Below are positions 1 to 9,676 of a stretch of 64,000 nt of DNA, piece after piece (the stretch's first letter is position 1; every line of letters begins with the position of its first letter). The stretch covers positions 4,278,001-4,342,000 of the forward strand of contig NZ_AP022570.1 in NCBI RefSeq assembly GCF_010728325.1. Direction: 5' to 3'. A program made the position numbers and the translations under genes. The notes under the pieces were generated by a model, which was given only the letters and a program-made list of their open reading frames with translations, did not search any database and was not told the origin of the DNA. The DNA is from Mycolicibacterium poriferae. GTDB lineage: Bacteria > Actinomycetota > Actinomycetes > Mycobacteriales > Mycobacteriaceae.

Positions 1-66
1 CGCGGTGAAAAGACCTGCGGCGGCCATCAACACCACGGCGAGTGCTGCGACGATGCAGTGCCTCAT
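1..66 (-). CDS. N-terminus of a secreted protein (partial)
   Basis: Only the first 22 codons lie in the window; the rest runs off the left edge. They read MRHC followed by a continuous Ala/Val/Leu stretch, which is the start of a Sec signal peptide. A good ribosome site (AGGAG, about 8 bases before the ATG) supports this start. The gene lies downstream of the DegV gene on the same strand, across a 100-bp gap in which I see no other gene. The product cannot be identified from this fragment. Confidence 0.5.
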   Translation of the reverse strand, partial: MRHCIVAALAVVLMAAAGLFTA

Positions 67-166
67 GGTCGTCTCCTGTCACCCGGGGTGGCGCTGACGC
101 TACCGCCCGGGTAACCGGAATACCGGCGTCTTGAACGTTCCACACCGAAACAGTCGCGGGCAGTGC

Positions 167-1009
167 TCAGTGCTGGGCCGCGACGTGCACCGCAACGCCC
201 ACCGCCCCGGCTCCCACATGCACCGACAGCAGCGGACCCATGTCGGCGACCGTGAGCGAGGACAGCTGCGGTAGTCGGCGGGTCAGCGCCGCACCGAGTT
301 CGTCTGCGGCGTCGTGGTTGTCGACGTGGTGGACGACGACATCGGCGCCGTGGTCCCCGACTACCTCGGCGACCCGCTCGACCATCGCGGCATGGGCCTT
401 GGTGACGGTACGGATGCGCTGGTCCAGTACCAGCCGCCCGTCGACGTCCAGACGCAACAGCGGTTTCAGCGACAATGCGGTGCCGAGCCAGGAGGCCGCG
501 GTCTTGATCCGCCCGCTGCGGCGCAGGTTGTCCAGCCGGTGCACGACCAGGAAGACCTGGGTGCGGGTCAGCGCCGCCCGCGCGGCATCCTCGACGGTAT
601 CCAGGTCCGCACCGGCGGCAGCGCTGCGGGCGGCCGCCTTTGCGACGAACCCCACCCCCATCGCCGCCGACCGGGAGTTGACCACCCGCACCGCGGCGCC
701 GAATTCCCGTGACGCGCTGACCGCGGCGCTGTAGGTGCTCGACAGCGCCGACGACAGGTGCACCGCGACCACCCCGTCGCCGCCGCTGTCCGCCAGCGCC
801 TGACGGTAGGTCTCGGTCAGCTCGGCCGGAGTCGCCCCCGCGGTGGTGACTTTGGCCCGGTCATGGATGTCGTAGGGAATCTCGTCGACACCGTCGCGCA
901 GGTCCTGGTCCTCGACCAGCACGTGCAACGGGACTTCGCGGATGTTCCACTGTTTGCGTTCGTCGGCCCCCAGCCGCGAGGACGAGTCGCTGACCACCAC
1001 CACCGACAT
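167..1009 (-). CDS. DegV family fatty-acid-binding protein
   Basis: A 280-aa protein with the DegV layout: an N-terminal strand followed by a Ser-rich loop (VVVSDSSS, residues 4-11), then the TTAGATPAE segment near residues 55-63 that matches the family's lipid-contacting loop. DegV proteins bind a fatty acid between two domains and, in Firmicutes, deliver it to fatty acid kinase. The mycobacterial role is not settled. It lies 2 bp downstream of octT in one transcription unit with gpgP, as in the Rv2417c-Rv2419c arrangement, so a role in fatty-acyl handling near methylglucose lipopolysaccharide synthesis is a reasonable inference. Confidence 0.9.
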   Translation of the reverse strand: MSVVVVSDSSSRLGADERKQWNIREVPLHVLVEDQDLRDGVDEIPYDIHDRAKVTTAGATPAELTETYRQALADSGGDGVVAVHLSSALSSTYSAAVSASREFGAAVRVVNSRSAAMGVGFVAKAAARSAAAGADLDTVEDAARAALTRTQVFLVVHRLDNLRRSGRIKTAASWLGTALSLKPLLRLDVDGRLVLDQRIRTVTKAHAAMVERVAEVVGDHGADVVVHHVDNHDAADELGAALTRRLPQLSSLTVADMGPLLSVHVGAGAVGVAVHVAAQH

Positions 1010-1011
1010 GG

Positions 1012-1749
1012 TCAGCCGCGCGAATCCGCCACGTGGACACCGGCTTCGGCGAGTCCCTTGACCATCAGCTCGGCCACTGCCTGGTGCGCTTCGAAGTTCC
1101 AGTGGATGCCGTCGGGGTTACCGCGGCCGCCGAGCACGTGCTCGGCGACGGCGGCCTTGAGATCGACCAGCGGCACTCGGTGCTCGGCGGCCCACCGGGT
1201 GAGGGCCGCGACCGTGCCGGGGCGGCCGTGGTGGGCCCGGCCGTAGGTGTCGGCGATGTGCACCGACGGCAACGAGGCGACCATCGGTATTCCGGGTCGG
1301 TTGAAGTCGATCGCCGCCCTGGTCATTTCGAGGTACTCGACGGTCAGGTGCGGCGGCAGGGCGGCCCGGGCGACCGGGGACAGCCGGGGCTGTGCCCAGC
1401 CGTACCCGTCGCGCACCCAGCGGCGCAGCCACGGCGGCCGCACGTAACGGATCATCTCGCGCAGTGCGGTCGGCAGGGGCGACGGCAGCGAGTCCATTCC
1501 CGAGGTCGCGAAGATCACCGCGCCGGCGCCGGGCAGCGCCGCCCACGACCGCGGGTCCTGGGTGGCGGCCCACCAGACGTCACGGCTGGTCCAGCCGATC
1601 CGGCCGATGAGTTCCAGCCGCCAGCCCAGCTGGTCGGCCACGATGTTGGGCCAGATGCGCGGGTCGTCGGATGGCAGCCCGCCGGTGGGGCCGTAGTACG
1701 ACAGCGAGTCACAGAAGACCAGCAGCGTCCTGGCGCGCTCAGAGCACAT
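1012..1749 (-). CDS. octT: Diglucosylglycerate octanoyltransferase OctT
   Basis: A 245-aa protein of the SGNH hydrolase/transferase fold. The first block is FCDS (nucleophile Ser near residue 15, in place of the usual GDS) and the last block is GNPDGIHWN, which supplies the Asp-x-x-His pair. Its length matches the M. tuberculosis enzyme Rv2418c, which transfers octanoate to diglucosylglycerate, an early precursor of methylglucose lipopolysaccharide. The ATG at 1749 overlaps the 3' end of gpgP by 11 bp, so translation is probably coupled. Longer in-frame extensions would run deep inside gpgP and are not credible. Confidence 0.9.
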   Translation of the reverse strand: MCSERARTLLVFCDSLSYYGPTGGLPSDDPRIWPNIVADQLGWRLELIGRIGWTSRDVWWAATQDPRSWAALPGAGAVIFATSGMDSLPSPLPTALREMIRYVRPPWLRRWVRDGYGWAQPRLSPVARAALPPHLTVEYLEMTRAAIDFNRPGIPMVASLPSVHIADTYGRAHHGRPGTVAALTRWAAEHRVPLVDLKAAVAEHVLGGRGNPDGIHWNFEAHQAVAELMVKGLAEAGVHVADSRG

Positions 1750-2416
1750 CGCTGGCGACCTGCGCCGAGGCGTTCCATACGTCCAGACGCCATCGGATGT
1801 CGTCGTAGGACGCCGGGTCCCCGTCGGCGCGGGTGTGCCCGGCCAGCTGTACCCAGCTCGCATTACCCATGCCGCCGAGCACCGGCCAGTTGTCCACCGG
1901 CAGGCCCAGCAACGCACCGGTCAGCGCGGCGATCAGCCCGCCGTGCGCCACCAACACCACCGGCCGGTCGGGATCCTCGACCCCCCAGCCCACTTGCTGC
2001 GCGACCAGCTCACGCACCAGCGGCACGCTGCGGTCGGCCACGTCGACGCGGCTCTCGCCGCCGTGTGGGGCCCATCGCGCATCGTCGCGCCAGGCCAGCC
2101 TCGCCCCGGGCGAGACGTCGTCGACCTCCACGTGGGTCATGCCTTGCCAGTCGCCCAGATGGGTTTCCCGCAGCCGGGTGTCGATGCTCACGGGCTGGCC
2201 GCTGCGGTCGCTGAGGGCGACCGCGGTGTCCAGGGCGCGGCGCAGATCCGAGGAGACGATCAGCAACGGTTGTCGCTTGGCGAGCAGCTCGGCGGCCGCG
2301 TCGGCCTGCTGGCGGCCGAGGTCGGTCAGGTCGGTGTCGATCTGGCCCTGCATGCGGCTGCCGGCGTTCCACTCGGTCTGCCCGTGGCGGAGCATGACGA
2401 GTCGTCGGATCCTCAT
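1739..2416 (-). CDS. gpgP: Glucosyl-3-phosphoglycerate phosphatase GpgP
   Basis: A 225-aa member of the histidine phosphatase (phosphoglycerate mutase-like) superfamily. The RHG motif at residues 10-12 carries the phospho-accepting His11, and the second catalytic His is in VAHGG near residue 160. The family member in M. tuberculosis (Rv2419c) removes phosphate from glucosyl-3-phosphoglycerate to give glucosylglycerate, the start of the methylglucose lipopolysaccharide primer. The ATG at 2416 overlaps the rsfS stop in an ATGA. OctT, encoded just downstream, acts later in the same pathway. Confidence 0.9.
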   Translation of the reverse strand: MRIRRLVMLRHGQTEWNAGSRMQGQIDTDLTDLGRQQADAAAELLAKRQPLLIVSSDLRRALDTAVALSDRSGQPVSIDTRLRETHLGDWQGMTHVEVDDVSPGARLAWRDDARWAPHGGESRVDVADRSVPLVRELVAQQVGWGVEDPDRPVVLVAHGGLIAALTGALLGLPVDNWPVLGGMGNASWVQLAGHTRADGDPASYDDIRWRLDVWNASAQVASDVL

Positions 2417-2784
2417 CCCCGGTCCTCCGTGCTCTCGTCGGTGCCGGCGGGACCGTCGAGGTCCACCGGCACCGTCGGGCAATCCCGCCACAGCCGGTCG
2501 AGCGCATAGAAGTTGCGCTCGTCCTGGTGCTGGATGTGGACGACGATGTCGACGTAGTCGAGCAGGGTCCAGCGCCCTTCCCGGGTGCCTTCGCGGCGCG
2601 CGGGTTTGTGCCCGGCCAGGCGCATCTTCTCTTCGACCTCGTCCACGATGGCGTTGACCTGGCGTTCGTTGGACGCCGAGGCGATGACGAAACAGTCGGT
2701 GATGACGAGCTCGTCGGAGACGTCGATGACGACGACGTCGTCGGCGAGCTTGGCGGCGGCCGCGCGGGCGGCGACGGTGGCCAT
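2413..2784 (-). CDS. rsfS: Ribosomal silencing factor RsfS
   Basis: RsfS/Iojap protein, 123 aa from the ATG at 2784. The core motifs TDCFVIASASNERQV and WTLLDYVDIVVHI are intact. Family members bind ribosomal protein L14 and block subunit joining during starvation. The true start may be upstream: nine in-frame codons before the ATG read TASAEALD after a CTG at 2811 that overlaps the nadD stop as CTGA. This matches the N-terminal extension I recall in other mycobacteria. It sits between nadD and gpgP in one operon. Confidence 0.92.
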   Translation of the reverse strand: MATVAARAAAAKLADDVVVIDVSDELVITDCFVIASASNERQVNAIVDEVEEKMRLAGHKPARREGTREGRWTLLDYVDIVVHIQHQDERNFYALDRLWRDCPTVPVDLDGPAGTDESTEDRG

Positions 2785-2807
2785 GTCGAGGGCTTCAGCT
2801 GAGGCGG

Positions 2808-3449
2808 TCAGGGGCGATCTCCTTCGGTTTTGACATAGAGGTTGCGCTTGGCGACGTACTGCACCACCCCGTCGGGGACGAGATACCAGATGGGCCTGGC
2901 CCGCTCGGCCCGGACCCGGCAGTCCGTCGACGAGATGGCCAGCGCGGGCACCTCGACGAGGTGCAGTGCGTCGTCGGGTAGTTCGGCCATCGCGGCCGAG
3001 ATGTGCTTGCCGTCCAGTTCATAGCCGGGCCGGCTGACACCGATGAAACTGGCCAGGGAGAACAGCTCCTCCCAGTTCTGCCAGGACAGGATCGAGGCGA
3101 GCGCGTCGGCGCCGGTGATGAAGTACAGGTCCGCGTCGGGGTTGGCCCGGCGCAGGTCACGCAGCGTGTCCTTGGTGTAGGTCGGTCCGCCGCGGTCGAT
3201 GTCGACCCGGCTGACGGAGAACCGGGGGTTGGACGCGGTGGCGATGACGGTCATCAGGTAGCGGTCCTCGGCGGCGGTGACCGGTCGGCTGCGCTTCTGC
3301 CAGGGCTGCCCGGTGGGTACGAACAGCACCTCGTCGAGGTCGAACAGGTCAGCCACCTCGCTGGCCGCGACGAGGTGGCCGTTGTGGATGGGATCGAACG
3401 TCCCACCCATCACGCCCAGCCTTCTCTGCCGTCGGCCGCCTGCCTGCAC
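2808..3449 (-). CDS. nadD: Nicotinate-nucleotide adenylyltransferase NadD
   Basis: A 213-aa nucleotidyltransferase making nicotinate adenine dinucleotide from nicotinate mononucleotide and ATP. Visible signatures are [12 protein letters not shown] (residues 15-26, with the HxGH ATP-binding pair) and ISSTDCR near residue 175, the ISSTxxR motif. A start a few codons downstream, nearer the GGTFDP block, is possible. It is the penultimate step of NAD synthesis; nadE, the last step, is at 12-14 kb in this window. It leads the rsfS-gpgP-octT-degV run. Confidence 0.95.
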   Translation of the reverse strand: MQAGGRRQRRLGVMGGTFDPIHNGHLVAASEVADLFDLDEVLFVPTGQPWQKRSRPVTAAEDRYLMTVIATASNPRFSVSRVDIDRGGPTYTKDTLRDLRRANPDADLYFITGADALASILSWQNWEELFSLASFIGVSRPGYELDGKHISAAMAELPDDALHLVEVPALAISSTDCRVRAERARPIWYLVPDGVVQYVAKRNLYVKTEGDRP

Positions 3450-3492
3450 GACTAGCGAGCTTACGGGACCGAAAAGGACACAGCCGGACAGC

Positions 3493-4215
3493 TCAGACCG
3501 AGAACAGCGAGCCGATCGACTCGCAGACCTCGAATGCGACCCGGTCGGCGCGGTAGATGTCGCGGCCGTACTCCACGCACCGGCCGGTGACGTCCTCGGT
3601 GCGCCGGATCAGCAGAGTCCCGGCCGCCCCGGCGCGCACACCGAGCCGCATGCTGGTGGCATCGTCCAGCACGATGGACTCCAGCACCGCCGTCGAACGG
3701 GCCAGCTGCACGCCGTACCGCGACCGCAGCGCCTCCCACAGCGATCCCTGTTCGGACTCGTCGAGGATGCCCGGAGTCAGCTCGGCCGGTAGATAGGTGG
3801 TCTCCAGCGCGAACGGGACATCGTCGACGGTCCTCAGTCTGATGAACACGTGCACCCACGCGTCGTCGGCCAGACCCATGGCGTGGCCGACCGCGGGCGT
3901 CACCTGCTGAAGGTCGGCGCCCAGCTGCTGGGCGGCCGGCCGCCGCCCCATCCGGGCGACCTCTTCGGAGAAGCTGCCGATGTGGAACCGGACGCGGGGT
4001 TCGGCGACGAACGTGCCGCGCGGCGGATTGCGGTACACCAGCCCTTCGCTCTCCAGCAGGGCGAGGGCTTGCCGCGCGGTCATCCGGCTCACGCCGTGCA
4101 GTTCGGCGAGTTCGCGTTCGGACGGCACCGCGGTGTGCGGAGCGAGCTGCTCGGTCGCGATCCGATCCCGCACCTCGGCTGCGAGCAGCAGATACAGCGG
4201 TGTGCCTGCGGGCAT
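3493..4215 (-). CDS. GntR/HutC family transcriptional regulator
   Basis: A 240-aa regulator. Residues about 8-75 form the GntR winged helix ([20 protein letters not shown] is the helix-turn-helix). The remainder is a UTRA ligand-binding domain ([31 protein letters not shown]). HutC-type regulators sense small metabolites such as amino sugars, histidine derivatives or phosphonates; the ligand here is unknown. It is transcribed towards nadD, 43 bp away, and follows the VWA gene by 64 bp. I do not recall a GntR gene at this exact place in M. tuberculosis, so it may be an insertion into the conserved order. Confidence 0.85.
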   Translation of the reverse strand: MPAGTPLYLLLAAEVRDRIATEQLAPHTAVPSERELAELHGVSRMTARQALALLESEGLVYRNPPRGTFVAEPRVRFHIGSFSEEVARMGRRPAAQQLGADLQQVTPAVGHAMGLADDAWVHVFIRLRTVDDVPFALETTYLPAELTPGILDESEQGSLWEALRSRYGVQLARSTAVLESIVLDDATSMRLGVRAGAAGTLLIRRTEDVTGRCVEYGRDIYRADRVAFEVCESIGSLFSV

Positions 4216-4279
4216 CTCTGCAGCGTAGCCGCGTGACCGACGAATAGACGGCAGCGTCAGCTGAAAAACAGCTGTGGGT

Positions 4280-5713
4280 TCAGACGGGCAGCAGAGCGTC
4301 GATGACCGATGCCAGCTGTTTGGCCGACCGGCATTCGTGCATCGTGATGACGTCTTCGTAGCGCGGGACCGCCGAGTCGCCGCTGCCCCACAGGTGGCGT
4401 GGTTCGGGATTGAGCCAGTGCGCATGCCTGCTGGCGTTGACCATGTGTGCGAGCAACTCCGTCTCGGGGTTGCGGTAGTTGTTGCGGCCGTCCCCGAGCA
4501 CCAGCAGCGAGCTGCGCGGCGAGAGCACGTTCGGGAAGTCGTTGAGGAACGACACGAACGCGTGTCCGTAGTCGGAGTGGCCGTCGCGGGTGTAGACCCC
4601 CGCCTCCCGGGTGATGCGCTGCACCGCGACCGCGAGGTCGGCGTCGGGGCCGAACAGCTCGGTCACCTCGTCGGTGGTGTCGATGAAGGCGAAAATCCTC
4701 ACCCGGGAGAACTGCTGACGCAGCGCGTGCACCAGCAACAGGGTGAAATGGCTGAAGCCCGCGACCGAGCCGGACACGTCGCACAGCACGACCAGTTCCG
4801 GGCGGGCCGGGTGGGGTTTCTTGAGCACGACGTCGATCGGCACCCCGCCGGTGGACATCGACTTGCGCAGCGTTTTGCGCAGATCGATCTCCCCGGCCCG
4901 AGAGCGGCGCCGCCGGGCGGCCAGGCGGGTGGCCAGGGTGCGGGCCAGCGGTGCCACCACGCGGCGCATCTGGCGGAGTTGTTCGCCGGAGGCCCGCAGG
5001 AACTCGACGTTCTCGGCCAGTTGCGGGACCCCATAGGTCTGGACGTGTTCGCGGCCGAGCTGCTCGGCGGTGCGTCGCTTGGTCTCGGCCTCGACCATCC
5101 TGCGCAGCTGGGCGATACGCTGCGCGGCCAGCGCCTTGGCGATCTGTTCCTGGGTCGGGGTGGGTTCCTCGCCGTAGGGGGCGAGCAGACCGGCCAGCAG
5201 CCGGCCCTCCAGGTCGTCGAGGCTCATCGACTTGAGGGCCTGATAGGACGAGTACGACGGACCGCGGCTGGAGTTGTACCGGCCGTAGGCCTCGACGATC
5301 TGCGCGATCATCGCGGCCAGGCGTTCGTCGAGGTCGGCCACGTCGTCGTTGTCGGCCAGCATGTCGACGAGCGCGCTGCGCAGCGCCTCGATGTCCTCGG
5401 GCGGCAAGCCCTCCTCGGTGTCGTCGTCGGAGAGCACGGTCCTGGCGCCGAGCGCGGCCGGGAAGTACAGGTCGAACAGCACGTCGTAGGTGTCGCGGTG
5501 ATCGGGTCGGCGCAGCACCGCGCACGCCAGCCCTTCGCGCAGCACCTCCCGATTCCCCAGCCCGAGGGTGGCCATCACCTGCCCGGCGTCGACCGTCTCG
5601 GACGGACCCACCGAGATCCCCTGCCTGCGCAACGCCTCGACGAACTCGACCAGATGTCCCGGGATGCCGTGCGGCGCCAGGGGTTGCGGGGGTCGGGTGC
5701 GTCGCGGTGCCAT
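4280..5713 (-). CDS. VWA domain (CoxE-like) protein
   Basis: A 477-aa protein whose C-terminal half is a von Willebrand A domain with an intact metal-ion-dependent adhesion site, DVSGS, and a second acidic loop at LGDGRNN. The N-terminal part is helical and charged, as in CoxE-type proteins. Such proteins work with a MoxR AAA ATPase as a chaperone pair for metal-enzyme maturation or envelope stress. The MoxR gene lies immediately upstream with an ATGA overlap, strongly implying a complex. It corresponds to Rv2425c in gene order. Confidence 0.88.
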   Translation of the reverse strand: MAPRRTRPPQPLAPHGIPGHLVEFVEALRRQGISVGPSETVDAGQVMATLGLGNREVLREGLACAVLRRPDHRDTYDVLFDLYFPAALGARTVLSDDDTEEGLPPEDIEALRSALVDMLADNDDVADLDERLAAMIAQIVEAYGRYNSSRGPSYSSYQALKSMSLDDLEGRLLAGLLAPYGEEPTPTQEQIAKALAAQRIAQLRRMVEAETKRRTAEQLGREHVQTYGVPQLAENVEFLRASGEQLRQMRRVVAPLARTLATRLAARRRRSRAGEIDLRKTLRKSMSTGGVPIDVVLKKPHPARPELVVLCDVSGSVAGFSHFTLLLVHALRQQFSRVRIFAFIDTTDEVTELFGPDADLAVAVQRITREAGVYTRDGHSDYGHAFVSFLNDFPNVLSPRSSLLVLGDGRNNYRNPETELLAHMVNASRHAHWLNPEPRHLWGSGDSAVPRYEDVITMHECRSAKQLASVIDALLPV

Positions 5714-6600
5714 CAGTTGAGCCTCAGCTCCCCGGCGGCCTTGACCTGATCGGACTGGTGCTTGAGCACGACACCGAGCGTGGCGGCGATCATCTCGTCG
5801 TCGATGGTGTCCAGACCCAGCGCCAGCACCGTGCGACCCCAGTCGATGGTCTCGGCCACCGAGGGCACCTTCTTGAGCGCCATGCCTCGCAGCACCCCGA
5901 TGATCCGGACCAGCTCGTCGGCGATGCGCTCGGGCAGCTCGGGCACCCGCGACAGCAGGATGCGTCGCTCGAGGTCGGCGTCGGGGAAGTCGATGTGCAG
6001 GAACAGGCACCGCCGCTTGAGTGCCTCGGACAGCTCCCTGGTCGCGTTCGAAGTCAGCACCACCAGCGGCTTGCGTTCGGCGACGATGGTGCCGAGCTCA
6101 GGCACCGTCACCGCGAAATCGGACAGCACCTCCAGCAGCAGGCCTTCGATCTCGATGTCGGCCTTGTCGGTTTCGTCGATCAGCAGCACGGTGGGGTCGG
6201 TGCGCCGGATCGCGGTGAGCAGCGGTCGGCTGAGCAGGAACTCCTCGGAGAACACGTCCATCTTGGTCTGGTCCCAGTCGCCCTGACCGCCCTGGTTGCC
6301 GGTCTGGATGCGCAGGATCTGTTTGGCGTGGTTCCACTCGTAGAGCGCGCGCGCCTCGTCGACACCCTCGTAGCACTGCAGCCGCACCAGTCCCGAACCC
6401 GTCGCCTGGGCCACGGCGCGGGCCAACTCGGTCTTGCCGACACCGGCCGGGCCTTCGACCAGAAGCGGCTTACCCAGGCGGTCGGCCAGAAACACGGCGG
6501 TGGCGGTCGCGGTGTCGGGCAGGTACCCGGTTTCGGCCAGCCGCCGGGCGACGTCGTCGATGTCGGCGAACAGCGGTGCGGGGCGTGCGGGGACGCTCAC
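5713..6600 (-). CDS. MoxR family AAA+ ATPase
   Basis: A 295-aa AAA+ ATPase. Walker A is EGPAGVGKTE (residues about 49-58) and Walker B is VLLIDETDKAD. A sensor-1 Asn follows in VVLTSNATRE, and an Arg-rich sensor/arginine-finger region precedes the C-terminal lid. MoxR ATPases act as chaperones with VWA partners, here the overlapping downstream gene. The start codon is GTG at 6600, 18 bp from the proA stop. The pair corresponds to Rv2426c-Rv2425c. The client protein is unknown. Confidence 0.9.
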   Translation of the reverse strand: MSVPARPAPLFADIDDVARRLAETGYLPDTATATAVFLADRLGKPLLVEGPAGVGKTELARAVAQATGSGLVRLQCYEGVDEARALYEWNHAKQILRIQTGNQGGQGDWDQTKMDVFSEEFLLSRPLLTAIRRTDPTVLLIDETDKADIEIEGLLLEVLSDFAVTVPELGTIVAERKPLVVLTSNATRELSEALKRRCLFLHIDFPDADLERRILLSRVPELPERIADELVRIIGVLRGMALKKVPSVAETIDWGRTVLALGLDTIDDEMIAATLGVVLKHQSDQVKAAGELRLN

Positions 6601-6618
6601 TGGATGATCTCTCCTGAC

Positions 6619-7878
6619 TCAAGCCGGACGCGTGTGGCCGTCTCCCCACACGATCCACTTGGTCGACGTCAATTCGGGCAGACCCATGGGTCCTCGGGCG
6701 TGCAACTTCTGGGTGGAGATGCCGATCTCGGCGCCGAAACCGAACTGTTCCCCGTCGGTGAACGCGGTCGACGCGTTCACCATGACCGCCGCGGCGTCCA
6801 CCCGTTCGGTGAACCGGCGCGCAGCGGCCAGATCTGTGGTGACGATGGCCTCGGTGTGGCCGGTGCCGTATTCGTTGATGTGCTCGACGGCGCCGTCGAC
6901 ACCGTCGACCACGGCGAGCGCGATGTCCATCGACAGGAACTCCTCGCGCAGTTCGGCCTCGGACGGGTCGGCGTGCACCGTGACCCCCGCCGCCTGCAGC
7001 GCACCGGTCAGGCGGGGCACCGCGACGTCGGCGATCGCGGCGTCGACCAGCAGCGACTCGGCGGCGTTGCACACGCTGGGCCGCCGCGTCTTGGCGTTCA
7101 GCAGAATGGCCTCGGCCATATCGAGGTCGGCGGAGGCGTGCACGTAGACGTGGCAGTTGCCGACACCGGTCTCGATGGTGGGGACCTGGGCGTCGCGCAC
7201 GACGGCGTCGATCAGTCCGGCGCCGCCGCGCGGGATCACCACGTCGACGAGGCCGCGCGCCTGGATCAGATGGGTGACGCTGGCGCGGTCAGAGCTGGGC
7301 AGCAGTTGGACGCTCTCGCAGTCCAGGCCGTCGGTCGCCAGCGCCGCACGCAACGCGTCGACCAACGCGGTGTTGGACCGCGCCGCCGAGGAGCTTCCGC
7401 GCAGCAGGACGGCGTTGCCGCTCTTGAGCGTCAGGCCGAAGGCGTCGACGGTGACGTTGGGCCGGCCTTCGTAGACGATGCCGACGACCCCCAGCGGCAC
7501 CCGCTGCTGGCGCAGCTGCAGCCCGTTGGGCAGGGTGCGGCCCCGCAACACCTCGCCGACCGGGTCCGGAAGGCCGGCGACCTGACGTAGCCCGTCGGCG
7601 ATGCCTTCGATGCGGGCCGGGTCGAGGGCCAGGCGGTCCAGCATCGCCGCCGGCGTGCCTGCGCTCCGCGCGGACTCCAGGTCACGCTCGTTCGCCTCGA
7701 GGATGGTGCGCGTGTTCATCAGCACGTAGTCGGCGGCGGTACGCAACGCGTGGTTCTTGGTGTCCGTACTCAGAGTCGCCAAGGTGCGGGAGGCGGCACG
7801 CGCCCGGCGGGCGGCCTCGTGCACCTCAGTGCGCAGGTCGTCGGCGACGTCGCTGCGCGAGGGAGCGGGCAGAACCAT
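6619..7878 (-). CDS. proA: Gamma-glutamyl phosphate reductase ProA
   Basis: A 419-aa aldehyde-dehydrogenase-fold enzyme, the usual ProA length. The catalytic Cys is in the [11 protein letters not shown] block, and family motifs [18 protein letters not shown] and [11 protein letters not shown] are present. It reduces gamma-glutamyl phosphate to glutamate semialdehyde in proline synthesis. Its partner kinase gene proB is 11 kb away in this window rather than adjacent, as is normal for mycobacteria. It diverges from rbsK across about 50 bp, so the two promoters must share that space. Confidence 0.95.
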   Translation of the reverse strand: MVLPAPSRSDVADDLRTEVHEAARRARAASRTLATLSTDTKNHALRTAADYVLMNTRTILEANERDLESARSAGTPAAMLDRLALDPARIEGIADGLRQVAGLPDPVGEVLRGRTLPNGLQLRQQRVPLGVVGIVYEGRPNVTVDAFGLTLKSGNAVLLRGSSSAARSNTALVDALRAALATDGLDCESVQLLPSSDRASVTHLIQARGLVDVVIPRGGAGLIDAVVRDAQVPTIETGVGNCHVYVHASADLDMAEAILLNAKTRRPSVCNAAESLLVDAAIADVAVPRLTGALQAAGVTVHADPSEAELREEFLSMDIALAVVDGVDGAVEHINEYGTGHTEAIVTTDLAAARRFTERVDAAAVMVNASTAFTDGEQFGFGAEIGISTQKLHARGPMGLPELTSTKWIVWGDGHTRPA

Positions 7879-7927
7879 TAGCCCAGCTTATCGGACCTGC
7901 CCGCACCGTCTCACCCGAGGAGCTAGC

Positions 7928-8788
7928 GTGAGCGCCATGCCTGCGCGGGTGTGTGTGGTCGGCAGCGTCAACGTCGATCACACCTTCACCGTCGACGCGT
8001 TGCCGCAGCCCGGTCAGACCGTGTTGGCCTCCGCGCTGACGTCCGCGCCGGGCGGCAAGGGCGGCAACCAGGCGGTCGCCGCCGCTCGCGCGGGCGCGTC
8101 GGTGCAGCTGGTCGCGGCGGTGGGCACCGACGCCGCCGCCGATCAGCTGCGCTCCCACCTCAACGCCAACGACGTGGGACTGGCTGGTCTGGTCACGGTT
8201 CCCGGCCCCAGCGGCTCGGCCGTGATCCTCGTCGACGCCCACGCCGAGAACTGCATCGTCGTCGCCCCCGGCGCCAATGCCCATCTGACGCTGGCCTCAG
8301 GGGCGATCCGCGCGGTGATCGCCGACGCCGACGTGGTGCTGTTGTCCCTCGAGATCCCGGTCGACACGGCCCGGGCGGCTGCGCGCACCGCGCGTGATGC
8401 GGGCGCGACGGTCATCGTCAACGCCTCCCCCGCCGCACCTGACGTCCACCGGCTCGCCGGTCTCGCCGACGTCGTGGTGGTCAACGAGACCGAGGCCCAG
8501 GCGTGGGGCGACGGCGCGGTCGCGCACCTCATCGTCACCCGCGGTGCCCGCGGAGCGGCCCATCACGGTGAGGGTGGGCGGTTCGATGTGCCCGCCCCCG
8601 CGGTGGAGGCGGTCGACACGACCGGTGCCGGTGACGTATTCGCCGGGGCGCTCGCCGCGGCGTGGCCCGACGGGCTGCACACCGCGCTGCGACGTGCGTG
8701 CGCGGCCGGAGCGTTGGCGACGCTGGTGCCGGGCGCGGGCGACTGCGCGCCCTACGCTGAGGCCATCGACGACGCCGTCAAGCCATGA
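7928..8788 (+). CDS. rbsK: Ribokinase / PfkB family sugar kinase
   Basis: A 286-aa PfkB-family kinase. The N-terminal signature GGKGGNQAVAAARAGA and the C-terminal DTTGAGDVFAGAL (catalytic Asp in the anion-hole loop) are both intact and ribokinase-like. I chose the GTG at 7928 because GAGGAG lies 5 bases upstream; an ATG three codons later (7937) is the alternative. It sits where Rv2436 (rbsK) is expected. The substrate is inferred to be ribose from the family; another pentose or a nucleoside remains possible. Confidence 0.85.
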   Translation: MSAMPARVCVVGSVNVDHTFTVDALPQPGQTVLASALTSAPGGKGGNQAVAAARAGASVQLVAAVGTDAAADQLRSHLNANDVGLAGLVTVPGPSGSAVILVDAHAENCIVVAPGANAHLTLASGAIRAVIADADVVLLSLEIPVDTARAAARTARDAGATVIVNASPAAPDVHRLAGLADVVVVNETEAQAWGDGAVAHLIVTRGARGAAHHGEGGRFDVPAPAVEAVDTTGAGDVFAGALAAAWPDGLHTALRRACAAGALATLVPGAGDCAPYAEAIDDAVKP

Positions 8789-8804
8789 CCGAAGGAGCCT
8801 GCCG

Positions 8805-9623
8805 ATGACGACCACACCCCGGCCACCGGACGGCGACTGGCTCGGCACCCCGTATCTGAGGTTCACCCGGGAGGGTCCCTTCGGGGTGTGCACTCTCGAC
8901 CGGCCGCAGGCCCGCAACGCCATGACGCCGGCGATGTACTTCGGCGTCCGTTACGCCGTCCGCCACGTCGACGCCGACCCCGATCTGGCCGGCTTGCTGA
9001 TCACCGGAACCGGCGACGTGTTCGCCCCCGGCGGGGACTTGGGCGGCGGCGACGGTTCGGACGACTGGCTGACGTTCGGCTCGGCGCTGGGGATGGACGT
9101 GACGCCGTTCGAAACGCTGCGCCAGTCGGTGAAGCCGGTGGTGTCGGCGGTCAACGGGCTGTGCCAGGGCGGCGGCATGCAGATCGCGCTGTGCAGCGAC
9201 ATGGCCGTGGTCAGCGACCGTGCGACGTTCCGGGTGCCCGAGCTGCTGCGTGGTATCGCCGACACGTACTACAGCCAGATGCTGGCCCGGCTGATCGGAC
9301 CGGTGCGGACCCGAGATCTGATGTTCACCGGCCGCACGCTGACCGCAGCCGAGGCGTACGAGTGGGGCCTGGTCGCCCGGGTCGTTCCCCACGACGATCT
9401 TCTTCAGGCAGCGCGCGAGGTGCTGGGTCAGTGCGCGCGGACCGCGCCCGGAGCCCGCGGCGTGGTGAAGTCCAGCCTGGACAACTACCTGGGTCTCTTC
9501 GATCGCATCGGCATGCAGGCCAGTTATTCGTCTGCGGAGGCCGCCGAAGGGTTCCGGTCGTTCAAGGAACGCCGGTCACCGGACTGGGTGCATCCCGATC
9601 TGCGTGTCGACGGCCGCCCCTGA
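8805..9623 (+). CDS. Enoyl-CoA hydratase/isomerase (crotonase) family protein
   Basis: A 272-aa crotonase-fold protein with a clear ribosome site (GGAG, 8 bases before the ATG). The oxyanion-hole loops are present: PGGDLGGG and CQGGGMQIA. Of the two catalytic Glu of hydratases, only the later one survives (FRVPELLRGI). The earlier one, in GGGxE, is Gln here. That pattern fits an isomerase or a divergent member rather than a standard hydratase. It follows rbsK by 16 bp, so they may share a transcript. Substrate unknown. Confidence 0.85.
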   Translation: MTTTPRPPDGDWLGTPYLRFTREGPFGVCTLDRPQARNAMTPAMYFGVRYAVRHVDADPDLAGLLITGTGDVFAPGGDLGGGDGSDDWLTFGSALGMDVTPFETLRQSVKPVVSAVNGLCQGGGMQIALCSDMAVVSDRATFRVPELLRGIADTYYSQMLARLIGPVRTRDLMFTGRTLTAAEAYEWGLVARVVPHDDLLQAAREVLGQCARTAPGARGVVKSSLDNYLGLFDRIGMQASYSSAEAAEGFRSFKERRSPDWVHPDLRVDGRP

Positions 9624-9633
9624 CCCGCTACAG

Positions 9634-9654
9634 TTCAGAATTTTCTGAATTCAG
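9634..9654 (+). promoter_or_regulatory. Nested palindromes, probable operator of the metal-sensor gene
   Basis: TTCAGAA-TT-TTCTGAA is a perfect 7-bp inverted repeat (9634-9649), and it overlaps a second palindrome CTGAATTCAG (9645-9654). It ends 22 bp before the GTG of the ArsR-type regulator and is markedly AT-rich for this genome. Autorepression of an ArsR/CmtR sensor from such a site is the usual design, so I infer an operator. Confidence 0.6.
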
Positions 9655-9676
9655 CTACTCCTGTACGGTTGTCACC

